DNA of 47,654 nt from Gammaproteobacteria bacterium (GCA_028293725.1 JAQGOE010000027.1:1-47654), one strand, 5' to 3'; positions 15,270 through 24,186 are shown, numbered from the stretch's first letter. Numbers and translations: made by a program. Notes: generated by a model not told the origin, from the letters alone.

Positions 15270-16886
15270 GTGCAAACACAACTACGCTGCCGCGGCTGGC
15301 GTCAAGAGAGTCTGCTGAGACTGCTGGAGAACGTCCTCACAGTCGGCGAAGACCCCAAGAATCTCGTCGTTTACGCGGCACTCGGCAAAGCCGCGCGCGA
15401 CTGGAAATCCCACGACGCGATCGTTGCGGCCCTACGCACCATGGAAGAGGGGCAGACGCTGGTGGTGCAGTCCGGCCGCCCCGTGGCGCTGATGCGCACC
15501 CATCCGCAAGCGCCCCTGGTGATTATGGCGAACTGCAATCTCGTGGGCCGCTGGGCGCGCGAGGAGGTGTTCTACGATCTCGAGAGCCGCGGCCTGATCT
15601 GTTGGGGCGGACTCACCGCCGGTTGCTGGCAGTACATTGGCGCGCAAGGGGTCATTCAAGGGACTTACGAGATTTTCGCGCGGATCGCGGAGCAACTTGG
15701 GCAGGCGAACCTCGCTGGGCGTTTTGTGCTGACGGCAGGACTCGGCGGGATGGGTGGCGCGCAGCCGCTCGCCGCTCGAATGGCCGGCGCCACGACCCTG
15801 GTGGTGGAAGTGGATCCGGGGCGGATCGAGAAGCGGCTGCGTGCCGGGTATCTCGAATACGCCGCTAAGTCACTGGATGACGCACTGGAGCACGTCGAGC
15901 GGTGGCGCGCTGAAAAGCGAGCGGCTTCGGTCGCGCTCTGCGGCAACGCCGCGAGCATCTTTCCCGAGCTCGTTTCGCGCGGCATTACGCCGGACGTGGT
16001 TACGGACCAGACCTCGGCTCACGATCTGGTTTATGGATACGTGCCAATCGGCTGTCCACCCGGAATGTCGCGTGCCGAGAAGGCGGCTGCGGCGGACCGA
16101 TTGACCGCCGACGGGCTGACCTCGATCGCGGCACACGTCACTGCGATGCTCGAGTTCAAAGCGCGGGGCGCCGTGGTGTTCGACAACGGAAACCTGATCC
16201 GATCGCAGGCAAAGCGCGCGGGCGTGATGCGGGCGTTCGATATCCCGGTATTCACCGAGGCGTTTCTGCGGCCGCTGTTCTGTCGGGGCATCGGGCCTTT
16301 CCGCTGGATCGCGCTGTCGGGGGATGAGGGTGATATCCGGCGCATCGACGCGCACCTGTTATCGGCCTATTCACATAACCGCATCGTCTCCAACTGGATT
16401 CAGTTGGCTTCGAAGTGGGTGCCTTTCGAGGGGCTGCCGGCGCGGATTGCGTGGCTCGGGCACGGCGAGCGGACGAAGCTCGCGCTCGAGGTCAATGAGA
16501 TGGTTGGTCGGGGGGAGATCAAGGGGCCGGTCGCGTTCACACGCGATCACCTCGACGCGGCGTCCATGGCCCATCCCAACATCATGACCGAGAACATGAT
16601 GGACGGCAGCGATGCTGTGTCGGATTGGCCACTGTTGAATGCATTGTTGAATTGCGCCTCGCAGGCGGACCTGGTGGCCATCCATTCGGGGGGCGGGGGG
16701 TACGCGGGGTATATGACTAGTGCTGGAGTCACGCTCGTCGCCGATGGAACGGCGGCGGCTGCGAGCCGGTTGCGGGTTACGCTCGATAACGATACCGGGC
16801 TCGGGGTCTTGCGGTATGCGGATGCGGGGTATCCTGAGGCGTTGGATGAGGTGCGGCGGGCAGGGATACCACGGATCGTGACGTGA
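15270..16886 (+). CDS. Thiourocanate hydratase (urocanate hydratase family)
   Basis: 538 residues, close to HutU length. Conserved HutU landmarks are visible: CRGWRQE near the N-terminus, ALGKAARDW, TAGCWQYIGAQGVIQGTYE, NAD-binding TAGLGGMGGAQPLAARMAG, DQTSAHD, and the Cys-containing RPLFCRGIGPFRWIALSGD. It departs from HutU after DQTSAHD (LVYGYVPIGCPPGM instead of PLNGYLP). With an ergothionase-like lyase, DUF917, hydantoinase and carbamoylase following, hydration of thiourocanate to the thiohydantoin propionate is the best assignment. The GTG at 15270 begins the conserved region; a TTG at 15234 is less likely. Ordinary histidine use is disfavoured because HutI and HutG are absent. Confidence 0.8.
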   Translation: MQTQLRCRGWRQESLLRLLENVLTVGEDPKNLVVYAALGKAARDWKSHDAIVAALRTMEEGQTLVVQSGRPVALMRTHPQAPLVIMANCNLVGRWAREEVFYDLESRGLICWGGLTAGCWQYIGAQGVIQGTYEIFARIAEQLGQANLAGRFVLTAGLGGMGGAQPLAARMAGATTLVVEVDPGRIEKRLRAGYLEYAAKSLDDALEHVERWRAEKRAASVALCGNAASIFPELVSRGITPDVVTDQTSAHDLVYGYVPIGCPPGMSRAEKAAAADRLTADGLTSIAAHVTAMLEFKARGAVVFDNGNLIRSQAKRAGVMRAFDIPVFTEAFLRPLFCRGIGPFRWIALSGDEGDIRRIDAHLLSAYSHNRIVSNWIQLASKWVPFEGLPARIAWLGHGERTKLALEVNEMVGRGEIKGPVAFTRDHLDAASMAHPNIMTENMMDGSDAVSDWPLLNALLNCASQADLVAIHSGGGGYAGYMTSAGVTLVADGTAAAASRLRVTLDNDTGLGVLRYADAGYPEALDEVRRAGIPRIVT

Positions 16887-18238
16887 CGAACTCTGGGGGT
16901 GTTGAGGGGGTGGAGGCGCCGGCCAGTGGGGCCGCGTTGGGGTCGGCGGGCGCGGCGGCCAGGCCGCAATATGCGGGGGCGCGGGCGATTCTGGCGGCTT
17001 CCATTGGGAATGCGCTGGAGTGGTATGACTTTTCGGTCTATGCGTTTTTCGCCATCTATATTTCTCGCAACGTCTTTCCCAACCAGGGTGGCGCTGGCGC
17101 CCTCATCAATGCGTTTCTGATTTACGGAGTGGCTTTCGTGGCGCGGCCGGTGGGTGCCGTGCTCCTGGGCGCGTATGGGGATCGATCGGGGCGACGCGCG
17201 GCTCTGACGCTGTCTCTCATTCTCATGGCGGCCGGCTCGCTGTGTATTGCCGTCGCGCCGCCTTACGCGGTCATCGGTCTCGGGGCGCCGCTGTTGATCT
17301 TGTGCGGGCGGTTGCTGCAGGGGCTTTCCGCGGGCGGTGAGATCGGCGGGGCGGTGTCATTCCTGGTCGAGCATGCTCCGCCCGAGCGTCGGGGGGCCTA
17401 CGCGGCGTGGCTGCAGTCGAGCATGGGAGTGTCGAATATTCTCGGTGCTCTGACGGGTGCGACCCTGTCCACGCTGTTGACGCCGGAGCAGTTGGGAAGT
17501 TGGGGTTGGCGAATTCCATTTGTCCTGGGTTTGAGCGTTGCGCCTGTCGGGTTGTGGTTGCGGGCGAGCCTGGAGGAAACGCCCGCGTTCGAAGCGGCGG
17601 AGCGTGAGCGGGGTGGCGCCGCGCCGAAACACCTCATGACATCGCTGCGCGATGTGTTTGTGGAGCGGCCTGGCGCGCTCGCCATAGCTGCTGGGATCAG
17701 CATCGTCTGGGTCGTCGCGGTCTACACGCTGCTGCTTTACATGCCGACCTACATGCAGCGCACTCTTGGATTTACTCCATCCCAGGCGTTTACCGCCTCG
17801 GTCGTTGGCAATTTCGCGATGGCCATTGGATGCGTCGTTGCGGGCCGTGTCTCAGATCGGGTGGGGCGGGTGCTGACGGTGCGTGTTGGCGCGCTTTTAC
17901 TCCTTGTGGCGACCTATCCCGTGCTTGCCTGGGTGGTTAGCGCTCGGACGGTGACGGCTTTGTTTGTCGGACAGACGCTGTTCTGTGCCATCGTCTCGGT
18001 CTTCACGGGAAGTGTCCCAGCCGTGCTGGCCTCGCTGTTTCCGGCTCGGCTGCGCTCGACCGGAGTCTCGCTGACCTACAATTTTGCCGCGGTGGTGTTC
18101 GGAGGCTTCGCGCCCGCGGTGCTCACCTTCTTGACTGAGAGTACGCACAATACAATGGCGCCCGCGTTTTATGTAGTTGCGGCGGCGGCGGTTTCGCTCG
18201 TCGCTCTCGCGTTCGTATCCCGGGACGCTTCCGAATGA
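16883..18238 (+). CDS. MFS transporter, metabolite:H+ symporter (MHS) family
   Basis: 451 residues with about 12 predicted membrane segments. The MHS signature is present: GNALEWYDFSVYAFFAIYIS in helix 1, and FVARPVGAVLLGAYGDRSGR between helices 2 and 3. Relatives (ProP, ShiA, KgtP) import betaines, proline or organic acids with protons. GTG at 16883 forms a GTGA overlap with the hydratase stop; the 3' end overlaps the lyase by ATGA. It lies between pathway genes, so it probably imports ergothioneine or, if the lyase acts in the periplasm, thiourocanate. Confidence 0.88.
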   Translation: MTNSGGVEGVEAPASGAALGSAGAAARPQYAGARAILAASIGNALEWYDFSVYAFFAIYISRNVFPNQGGAGALINAFLIYGVAFVARPVGAVLLGAYGDRSGRRAALTLSLILMAAGSLCIAVAPPYAVIGLGAPLLILCGRLLQGLSAGGEIGGAVSFLVEHAPPERRGAYAAWLQSSMGVSNILGALTGATLSTLLTPEQLGSWGWRIPFVLGLSVAPVGLWLRASLEETPAFEAAERERGGAAPKHLMTSLRDVFVERPGALAIAAGISIVWVVAVYTLLLYMPTYMQRTLGFTPSQAFTASVVGNFAMAIGCVVAGRVSDRVGRVLTVRVGALLLLVATYPVLAWVVSARTVTALFVGQTLFCAIVSVFTGSVPAVLASLFPARLRSTGVSLTYNFAAVVFGGFAPAVLTFLTESTHNTMAPAFYVVAAAAVSLVALAFVSRDASE

Positions 18239-19935
18239 GGCCGCGACGCCGGGAATTGGGGTTGGTGGCGGCGGTTCGGGGCCGGCTGTGTTTCGGTGTG
18301 CTGTGCCTGGGGCTACTGAGTCTGGGGGTGTCAGCGTCGGCTAGCGCGGATGTCGCGCGACGGCCGCTCGTGTTGAGTGGCGAGCCCTTGTCGATTGCTG
18401 ACATCATCGAAGTCGCGCGCCAGGGCCGGCCGGTCGAGATTTCATCCAAGGCGCGGGCCCGCGTTGCCACCACGTTCGAAGTCGTCCTCGCGGCGGCGCG
18501 CGCGCAACTGCCGGTTTACGGGCTCACGACCGGTGTTGGCTGGAACAAGGACAAGGACGCGCTGAAATCGGCGGAAGCCATGGACCCCGATCTCATGGCT
18601 GCTTCACAGCGATTCAACCTTGGAACATTGCGCGCACACGCCGCCGGCGTTGGCGAGGCACTGCCGGATGATGTCGTACGCGCGGCAATGGTTGTGCGAC
18701 TGAATCTCCTCCTTACGGGCGATGGTGGCGTGCAGCCCGCCGTTGTCGATCAGTACGCTGCCTTCCTCAACCGTAACATCACGCCCGTGGTGCCGGGGCG
18801 GGGGAGTGTCGGCGAGGCTGATATTCTTCTGAGCGCGCATATTGGTTTGGCGTTGGCGGGGGAGTGGAAGGTGCGCTATGGCGGCGCTGTCGTGCCTGCC
18901 GCCCAGGCGCTGAGTGCGACCGGTCTGAGGCCTGTTGCGTTGGTTGGTAAAGACTTTCTCGCCATCATTGGCGACAACTCGCTCACGGTCGCGGAGGCCC
19001 TTCTCGCGGTCCACTCGGCTCGGATGTGGCTCGATCATGAGGTCACAATCTTTGCGCTGTCGTTGGAAGGTCTGAACGGTAACGTCGCGCCATTTCTCGA
19101 TGTTGTGGTTGCCGCGCATCCGGGTCATGGTTTCTCGGTCGTCGCCGGCAGGCTGCGGGCGGATCTTGCGGGGAGCGATCTGTGGAATGTGGGTGACCAC
19201 CGGGCGCTGCAGGATCCGCTGTCGTTCCGCACGATGCCGATCGTGTTGGGTAACGCTTGGGAAGCGCTGGATGGGGCGGAGGCGGAAATCCTGTTTTTCG
19301 CCAACCATAGTGGTGACAACCCGCTGGTTGTGACCGACACTCGTAGCCTCACTGCACAAGGCGCGCAAGCGGGGCGGTATATTGTGCCGGGCGTGCCGAA
19401 TGCGGCGATCGTGCCTACGGCGAACTTCGAGGAGCTGCCCTTGGTGGCGGCGTTGGAGCGGGTGAGTATCGCGCTCGGGCATTCCTCGGAATCCATCACC
19501 CAGTCGGTGTTACGTTTCGAGAATCCGGCGATCACGGGACTGCCGAGATTTCTTACCGCGCCGGATAACCCGGGCCATGGGTTCGGCGCCGTGCAGAAGG
19601 CCGTCGTGTCGCTGAATTCCGAGATCCGCTCACTGGCGATGCCTGTTTCGCTGGAGAGTGGCGTGCTGGCTGGCAATATCGAGGATGTTACGACCAACGG
19701 TCCGCTGACCGCGCGCCGCCTGGGCGAGCTCGTTGAGGATCTCTATCCGTTGGCTTCTTTGCAGCTGCTGCACGCTGCGCAGGCTGTTGAATTGCGCAGG
19801 GGTTTCCACCAGGGCAGCGGTACCCGGACGCTGCTCGAGGGCTACCGCGCTCATGTCCCGTTCGTGGAGCAGGACCGAATACTGACAGGGGATATCGAGG
19901 CGGGTGCCCAATTTCTGCGAGGGATGTCACCATGA
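18235..19935 (+). CDS. Ergothionase-like lyase (HAL/PAL superfamily without MIO motif)
   Basis: 566 residues of the aromatic amino acid lyase fold: YGLTTGVGWNKD (Tyr95), then NITPVVPGRGSVGEADILLS around residues 181-200. In histidine ammonia-lyases the last segment carries the Ala-Ser-Gly tripeptide that cyclises into the MIO cofactor; here it reads Glu194-Ala195-Asp196, so MIO cannot form. Loss of MIO is expected for ergothionases, which eliminate trimethylamine from ergothioneine by acid/base catalysis to give thiourocanate. The N-terminus has basic residues, a hydrophobic stretch (LCFGVLCLGLLSLGVSAS) and an ASASA cleavage-like site near residue 39, so export to the periplasm is predicted. 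ATG at 18235 overlaps the transporter stop. Confidence 0.85.
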   Translation: MRPRRRELGLVAAVRGRLCFGVLCLGLLSLGVSASASADVARRPLVLSGEPLSIADIIEVARQGRPVEISSKARARVATTFEVVLAAARAQLPVYGLTTGVGWNKDKDALKSAEAMDPDLMAASQRFNLGTLRAHAAGVGEALPDDVVRAAMVVRLNLLLTGDGGVQPAVVDQYAAFLNRNITPVVPGRGSVGEADILLSAHIGLALAGEWKVRYGGAVVPAAQALSATGLRPVALVGKDFLAIIGDNSLTVAEALLAVHSARMWLDHEVTIFALSLEGLNGNVAPFLDVVVAAHPGHGFSVVAGRLRADLAGSDLWNVGDHRALQDPLSFRTMPIVLGNAWEALDGAEAEILFFANHSGDNPLVVTDTRSLTAQGAQAGRYIVPGVPNAAIVPTANFEELPLVAALERVSIALGHSSESITQSVLRFENPAITGLPRFLTAPDNPGHGFGAVQKAVVSLNSEIRSLAMPVSLESGVLAGNIEDVTTNGPLTARRLGELVEDLYPLASLQLLHAAQAVELRRGFHQGSGTRTLLEGYRAHVPFVEQDRILTGDIEAGAQFLRGMSP

Positions 19936-21308
19936 GCGATTTCGACCTCGTGTTGAGCGGTACCGTGGTTTTACCGAGCCACGTGATTCCGCAGGGATAT
20001 GTTGCGGTCCGCGACGGGCGTATCGCGCGAGTAGGCGAGGGGCCGGCACCGGCCGCGCGCGAGCGCCACGTGCTTGGAGATGCCTTGATTCTTCCCGGCG
20101 GTATCGACGGACAGGTGCATAGCCGTAGCACCAAGGGTCTGGAGGACTTCGACGCCACGACGCGCTCGGCGGCCGCGGGGGGCGTCACCACTATTGTTGA
20201 TATGCCTTACGACAACGGTCGGCTCATCTGTACTGCCGAGCGGCTCGGTTTGAAGGCACGTGAGGCAAAGGAACAGGCGCACGTCGACTTTGCTCTTTAC
20301 GCGACGGCACATCCGAACGATGGGCCGAAGCACATCGACGAGTTGGTCGCGGCCGGCGCCTGTGCGTTCAAGTTTTCAACCTTCGGCACCGATCCAGAGC
20401 GCTTTCCGCGGATACCGCCGCAGACGCTTCATGATTGCTTCGCGCGGATCGCGCGCCATGGGTTGATGGCGGGTGTGCATAACGAGAATGAGGAAGTGAT
20501 ACGGGCGCTGGAGGCCCGCGTGCGCGCGTCGGGCTTGCAGGGATATCTTGCGCACGGGCAAAGCCGGCCCGTGTATAGCGAGACGCTCGCGATTACGGAG
20601 ATCTATGAGATTGGCGCCACTACGGGGTGCCGCGCACACGTTGTGCACTGTTCGACGGGTCGGGGGTATGAGCTCTGCGCTGCGTATCGGGCTATGGGGC
20701 ACCGTACGACCATCGAGGCGTGTTTGCATTACCTGATTCTTAGCGAGGAGGATCTCGCGCGTATCGGGGGCCTTGGGAAGGTGAATCCTCCGATCCGGCC
20801 GGCGGCGGAGCGGGAGCAGCTTTGGCGGCATCTTGCGGCGGGCAACATCACGATCGTGTCTACGGATCATGTGAGCTGGCCTCTGGAGCGTAAATCGAAT
20901 CCGGACATGTTCGCCAACGCGTCGGGGGTGCCGGGGCTCGAGGTGCTGTATCCGTTGTTCGTTCGGGAGTGTTTGGCGCGGGGAGTGCCGCTAACCTGGG
21001 CGGCGCGGCTTCTGGCTCACAATCCGGCCGCGCTGTTTTGTCTCGAGGGGAGTAAGGGGGCATTGGCGCCGGGACTGGATGCGGACATTACGGTGCTCGT
21101 CGATAGTCCTCACCGGTATGACCCGGCGGCCAGCGGGATCAATGCGGCGAGCTGGAGTCCTTATACGGAGCAGATGTTGAGTCACCGGGTGCAGGGGACT
21201 TATTTGCGGGGTGAGTTGGTGTTTGATGGGACGAAGGTGCGCGCGACTCCGGGGACGGGGAGGTTTGTTCGGCCGGAGTTTGCGGCGCTGAAGCCGATTG
21301 GGGCATAG
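19932..21308 (+). CDS. Hydantoinase/dihydropyrimidinase-family amidohydrolase
   Basis: 458 residues, cyclic amidohydrolase family. Visible metal-site motifs: Lys147 in CAFKFS (carboxylated Lys position), His183 in GVHNENEE, His239 in HVVHCST and Asp312 in STDHVSW. The N-terminal HxH motif is altered to Gln61-x-His63 (GIDGQVHSRS), so one expected ligand is missing. In the pathway it should open hydantoin-5-propionate to N-carbamoyl-glutamate. It overlaps the lyase gene by ATGA and is 2 bp from the carbamoylase gene. There is no signal peptide, so it is cytoplasmic. The family is certain; the substrate is inferred from the operon. Confidence 0.82.
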   Translation: MSDFDLVLSGTVVLPSHVIPQGYVAVRDGRIARVGEGPAPAARERHVLGDALILPGGIDGQVHSRSTKGLEDFDATTRSAAAGGVTTIVDMPYDNGRLICTAERLGLKAREAKEQAHVDFALYATAHPNDGPKHIDELVAAGACAFKFSTFGTDPERFPRIPPQTLHDCFARIARHGLMAGVHNENEEVIRALEARVRASGLQGYLAHGQSRPVYSETLAITEIYEIGATTGCRAHVVHCSTGRGYELCAAYRAMGHRTTIEACLHYLILSEEDLARIGGLGKVNPPIRPAAEREQLWRHLAAGNITIVSTDHVSWPLERKSNPDMFANASGVPGLEVLYPLFVRECLARGVPLTWAARLLAHNPAALFCLEGSKGALAPGLDADITVLVDSPHRYDPAASGINAASWSPYTEQMLSHRVQGTYLRGELVFDGTKVRATPGTGRFVRPEFAALKPIGA

Positions 21309-21310
21309 AG

Positions 21311-22543
21311 ATGGTGGGGTCGGCTGTCAACGAGGCGCGGTGTTTTGGCTGGCTGATGCAGCTTGGGGAGATTACGGATCCGGCGCGGCCTTGGACTCGG
21401 ACGGCGTTCTCGGAGCGCCACGGGCAGGGGCGGGAGTTCCTGGCGGGGCGGATGCGGGAGTTGGGTCTTGTAACGTCGATTGATGCGGCGGGGAACCTGA
21501 TCGGGCGGCGGGAGGGGACGGAGCCTTCGGCTGGCACCATCATGATCGGGTCTCATAGCGATACTGTCGTGGGCGGCGGGCGGTTTGATGGCATTGCGGG
21601 CGTGATAGCGGGGTTGGAGATCGCCGCGGCGTTGAATGACAGTGGCGTGCGGCTGAGGCATTCGCTGGAGATCGTTGACTTTCTGGCGGAGGAGCCGAAT
21701 GAGTTCGGGCTGTCGTGTATTGGTAGTCGGGGGATGGCGGGGGCGTTGGATGCGGATATGTTGGCGAGGAAGAATCGGGCGGGGGGGACGCTGCGGGAGG
21801 GGATCGTCGCCACTGGCGCTGGTGATGTCGCCGCGCGCCGCAGCGATGTCGTTGCGTTTTTTGAGTTGCATATTGAGCAGGGGCCGGTGTTGGAGGCGCA
21901 AGGGCGGGATGTGGGTGTTGTGACTCATATCGCGGGCATTCGACGTCTCTCGCTGACGTTCAAGGGGCAGGCCGCGCATGCGGGGACTACACCTTTGGAT
22001 CTGCGACAGGATGCGCTCGTCGCTGCGGCGAAGTTTGTTCTCGATTTGCGGGCGGCGCTCGAGAGCCGGCGCGAGGCGCAGCCGTTCGTGATTGCGACTG
22101 TGGGGGAGATTCATGTTGCCCCTAACGCGCCGAACGTTGTGCCGGGCGAGGCGAGGGTGGTTGTCGATCTGCGCAGCGATGCCGGGGATGCGCTCGTTAC
22201 CTGGACCGACCGCATCCGTGCGCTGGGTGAGCAGGCGGTTGCGGGGACGAAGGTGACGTTGGCTGAGTGTCGTTTGTTGTCGGCGACCGAGCCGACGATA
22301 TGCGCGCCTGCGCTGACGGCGCACTTGCGAGAGGCTGCGCGTGAGCTGGGGCTTCGGCAGCAGGATATTGTGAGTGGGGCGGGGCATGACGCGGCATTTC
22401 TATCGAAGATCGCGCCGGCGGCGATGCTGTTTGTGCCGAGCCGGGATGGGATGAGTCACTGCGCGCAGGAGTGGACGGACTCGGACGCGCTCGCGAAAGG
22501 GGTTGCGGCGGTGTTGCGGGCGGTGCGGGCGTTTGATGGGTGA
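21311..22543 (+). CDS. N-carbamoyl-L-amino-acid hydrolase (M20 family), likely N-carbamoyl-glutamate
   Basis: 410 residues of the bimetal M20 hydantoinase/carbamoylase family. Metal and active-site motifs: GSHSDTV (His82), GGRFDGIAGV (Asp93), LAEEPNEFG (Glu127/Glu128), ELHIEQGPVLE (His187) and the C-terminal MSHCAQEWTD. Relatives include L-carbamoylase and allantoate amidohydrolase. It should release glutamate, CO2 and ammonia in the last pathway step. It is the expected partner of the hydantoinase directly upstream. The preceding hydantoinase lacks allantoinase features, so allantoin degradation is a less likely reading. Confidence 0.85.
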   Translation: MVGSAVNEARCFGWLMQLGEITDPARPWTRTAFSERHGQGREFLAGRMRELGLVTSIDAAGNLIGRREGTEPSAGTIMIGSHSDTVVGGGRFDGIAGVIAGLEIAAALNDSGVRLRHSLEIVDFLAEEPNEFGLSCIGSRGMAGALDADMLARKNRAGGTLREGIVATGAGDVAARRSDVVAFFELHIEQGPVLEAQGRDVGVVTHIAGIRRLSLTFKGQAAHAGTTPLDLRQDALVAAAKFVLDLRAALESRREAQPFVIATVGEIHVAPNAPNVVPGEARVVVDLRSDAGDALVTWTDRIRALGEQAVAGTKVTLAECRLLSATEPTICAPALTAHLREAARELGLRQQDIVSGAGHDAAFLSKIAPAAMLFVPSRDGMSHCAQEWTDSDALAKGVAAVLRAVRAFDG

Positions 22544-22574
22544 GGTGTGGCGGGTTTATGTTGAGGTGTGAATC

Positions 22575-23672
22575 GTGAGAAGGGTGTTGAAGGCGGCGGA
22601 CGTGGAGTTCGCGGTTAAGGGGGGCTCGGTGCTCGCGTGTGGTGGCGGGGGCTGGCCGGAGCATGGCCGCGAGCTGGGGAATCTCGCCGTGACCATTGGC
22701 CGGCCTGAGCTCGTCACACTCGACGAAGTGGAGGACAGCGCCTGGATTGCTACGGCGGCGGCGATCGGGGCGCCCGGCGGTCTTACCGACTGGCAGATGT
22801 TGGGCATGGACTACGTGACGGCCGCACGACTTCTGCAGGAGGCGCTCGGCGCACCGCTTTACGGTCTCATGATTGGCCAGAATGGCATGTCGAGCACGGT
22901 CAACGCGTGGCTCCCCGCGGCGGTGCTCGGGGTGAAGGTGATTGACGCCGTCGGCGATGTGCGCGCTCATCCGACCGGTGATATGGGCTCGATTGGGCTC
23001 GCTGGGCGCCCCGAGCCGACCATCCAGACGGTGGCTGGCGGAAACCGGGCGAAGAACTCTTATATTGAAGCGACCTTCCGGGGTGCCACCGGAAAGGTGT
23101 CTCCGGTGTTGCGTGCCGCCTCGGATGCTTCTGGTGGTTTCATCGCGAGTTGCCGCAACCCGATTCCCGCGAGTTATGTGCGTCAGCATGCGGCGCTAGG
23201 CGGCATCAGTATCGCTCTCGAGCTGGGCCACGCGATCACCGATGCCGAGCCCCGCGGTGCGCAGGCGGTGTTGGATGCTATCTGCGGGCGTCTGAGCGGA
23301 GAGATCATTCTCTCCGGCAAGGTGACGGAAAAGAACCTGAAATACACTTCATCGGCCTTTGACGTGGGTGTCATCACGCTTGATTGCGGGCCGCGGCAGG
23401 CGGTGCTTCACGTCATGAACGAGTACATGGCGGTGGAGAGCGCGGGTGAGCGGCTGGCAACGTATCCTGATGTGATTACGACGTTCACGACCGACGGTGT
23501 GCCGATCAGTGCCGGGCGCGTCGAGGTTGGAATGGATCTGCATGTTCTGCGGGTGGCGAAGGATTATTTGCCGTTGTCGGCGAGCATTACCGATCCTTCG
23601 GTTTATCCGATTGTGGATAAGACTTTGGGGATTGATGTGTCGACGTACGCGCTGGCGCCGCGCTCAGGCTGA
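22575..23672 (+). CDS. DUF917 / S-methyl-thiohydantoin desulfurase family: thiohydantoin desulfurase
   Basis: 365 residues. The N-terminal part (DVEFAVKGGSVLACGGGGWPEHGRE in two overlapping blocks near residues 9-33) and the C-terminal part (PDVITTFTTDG, VEVGMDLHVLRVAKDYL) are characteristic of DUF917, a family that includes thiohydantoin desulfurases. In ergothioneine breakdown this enzyme exchanges sulfur for oxygen in the thiohydantoin propionate, releasing sulfide and giving hydantoin-5-propionate. GTG at 22575 follows GAGGTG; the gap to the carbamoylase is 31 bp. It is the key gene separating this operon from histidine or pyrimidine degradation. Confidence 0.8.
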   Translation: MRRVLKAADVEFAVKGGSVLACGGGGWPEHGRELGNLAVTIGRPELVTLDEVEDSAWIATAAAIGAPGGLTDWQMLGMDYVTAARLLQEALGAPLYGLMIGQNGMSSTVNAWLPAAVLGVKVIDAVGDVRAHPTGDMGSIGLAGRPEPTIQTVAGGNRAKNSYIEATFRGATGKVSPVLRAASDASGGFIASCRNPIPASYVRQHAALGGISIALELGHAITDAEPRGAQAVLDAICGRLSGEIILSGKVTEKNLKYTSSAFDVGVITLDCGPRQAVLHVMNEYMAVESAGERLATYPDVITTFTTDGVPISAGRVEVGMDLHVLRVAKDYLPLSASITDPSVYPIVDKTLGIDVSTYALAPRSG

Positions 23673-23679
23673 GGGTCAC

Positions 23680-24186
23680 ATGAGTTCATGTACTACGCGG
23701 CTGTGGCGTTATGCCGTGTTCGGATTGATCGCCTGCTCGGGGCTGGTGGTGGCGGCGACGGACGTGAATCCGACGGGCGTCTGGAAGGTTGTTGATTACA
23801 CGGCGACTGATCCGGCTACGGGGGTGGTGACGCATCCGTTCGGGGTGAACCCGATTGGGAGCGCCATCTACACGGCGAAGGGGCAGATGAGCGTGTTTGT
23901 TGCTGGGAGCCGTCGTGTCCCGTCCACTGGGACGGGTTCGAAGCGCGCGGAAGAGAGGGCGGAGCTATTCGATGGGTTGTATGCCTACACGGGGTCGTAT
24001 ACCGTCAAAGGCAATATTGTGACGATACATGTTGAGTCTGCGTGGCAGCCGGGTTGGGTGGGGACGGAGAAGACGCGCACTTTGAAGCTGGATCACGATG
24101 TGCTGAGTATCGTGACCGAGCCTATGACTAGCCCGGTGGATGGGAAGACTTATATTTCGACGACTAGTTTTCGGAGGGTGGAGTAG
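23680..24186 (+). CDS. Exported lipocalin-like domain protein
   Basis: 168 residues from the ATG at 23680, 7 bp after the desulfurase stop and behind GAGGGT. A Sec-type signal (LWRYAVFGLIACSGLVVAA) precedes a small beta-rich domain beginning TGVWKVVDYTA. That domain continues with GSAIYTAKGQMSVFVA, YAYTGSYTVKGNIVTIHVE and ends YISTTSFRRVE, typical of the lipocalin-like family that binds small ligands. It is the last gene of the operon. It may bind ergothioneine or thiourocanate in the periplasm; no such role is described to my knowledge. A longer upstream frame overlaps the desulfurase gene and was not used. Confidence 0.75.
   Translation: MSSCTTRLWRYAVFGLIACSGLVVAATDVNPTGVWKVVDYTATDPATGVVTHPFGVNPIGSAIYTAKGQMSVFVAGSRRVPSTGTGSKRAEERAELFDGLYAYTGSYTVKGNIVTIHVESAWQPGWVGTEKTRTLKLDHDVLSIVTEPMTSPVDGKTYISTTSFRRVE

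Noticed and set aside
15270..19935. Histidine utilisation (HutU/HutH) genes
   Set aside because: The lyase lacks the Ala-Ser-Gly MIO motif, HutI and HutG are absent, and DUF917, hydantoinase and carbamoylase genes follow; ergothioneine degradation explains all of them.
21311..22543. Allantoate amidohydrolase in purine degradation
   Set aside because: No allantoinase, uricase or ureidoglycolate genes; the operon context fits N-carbamoyl-glutamate hydrolysis.
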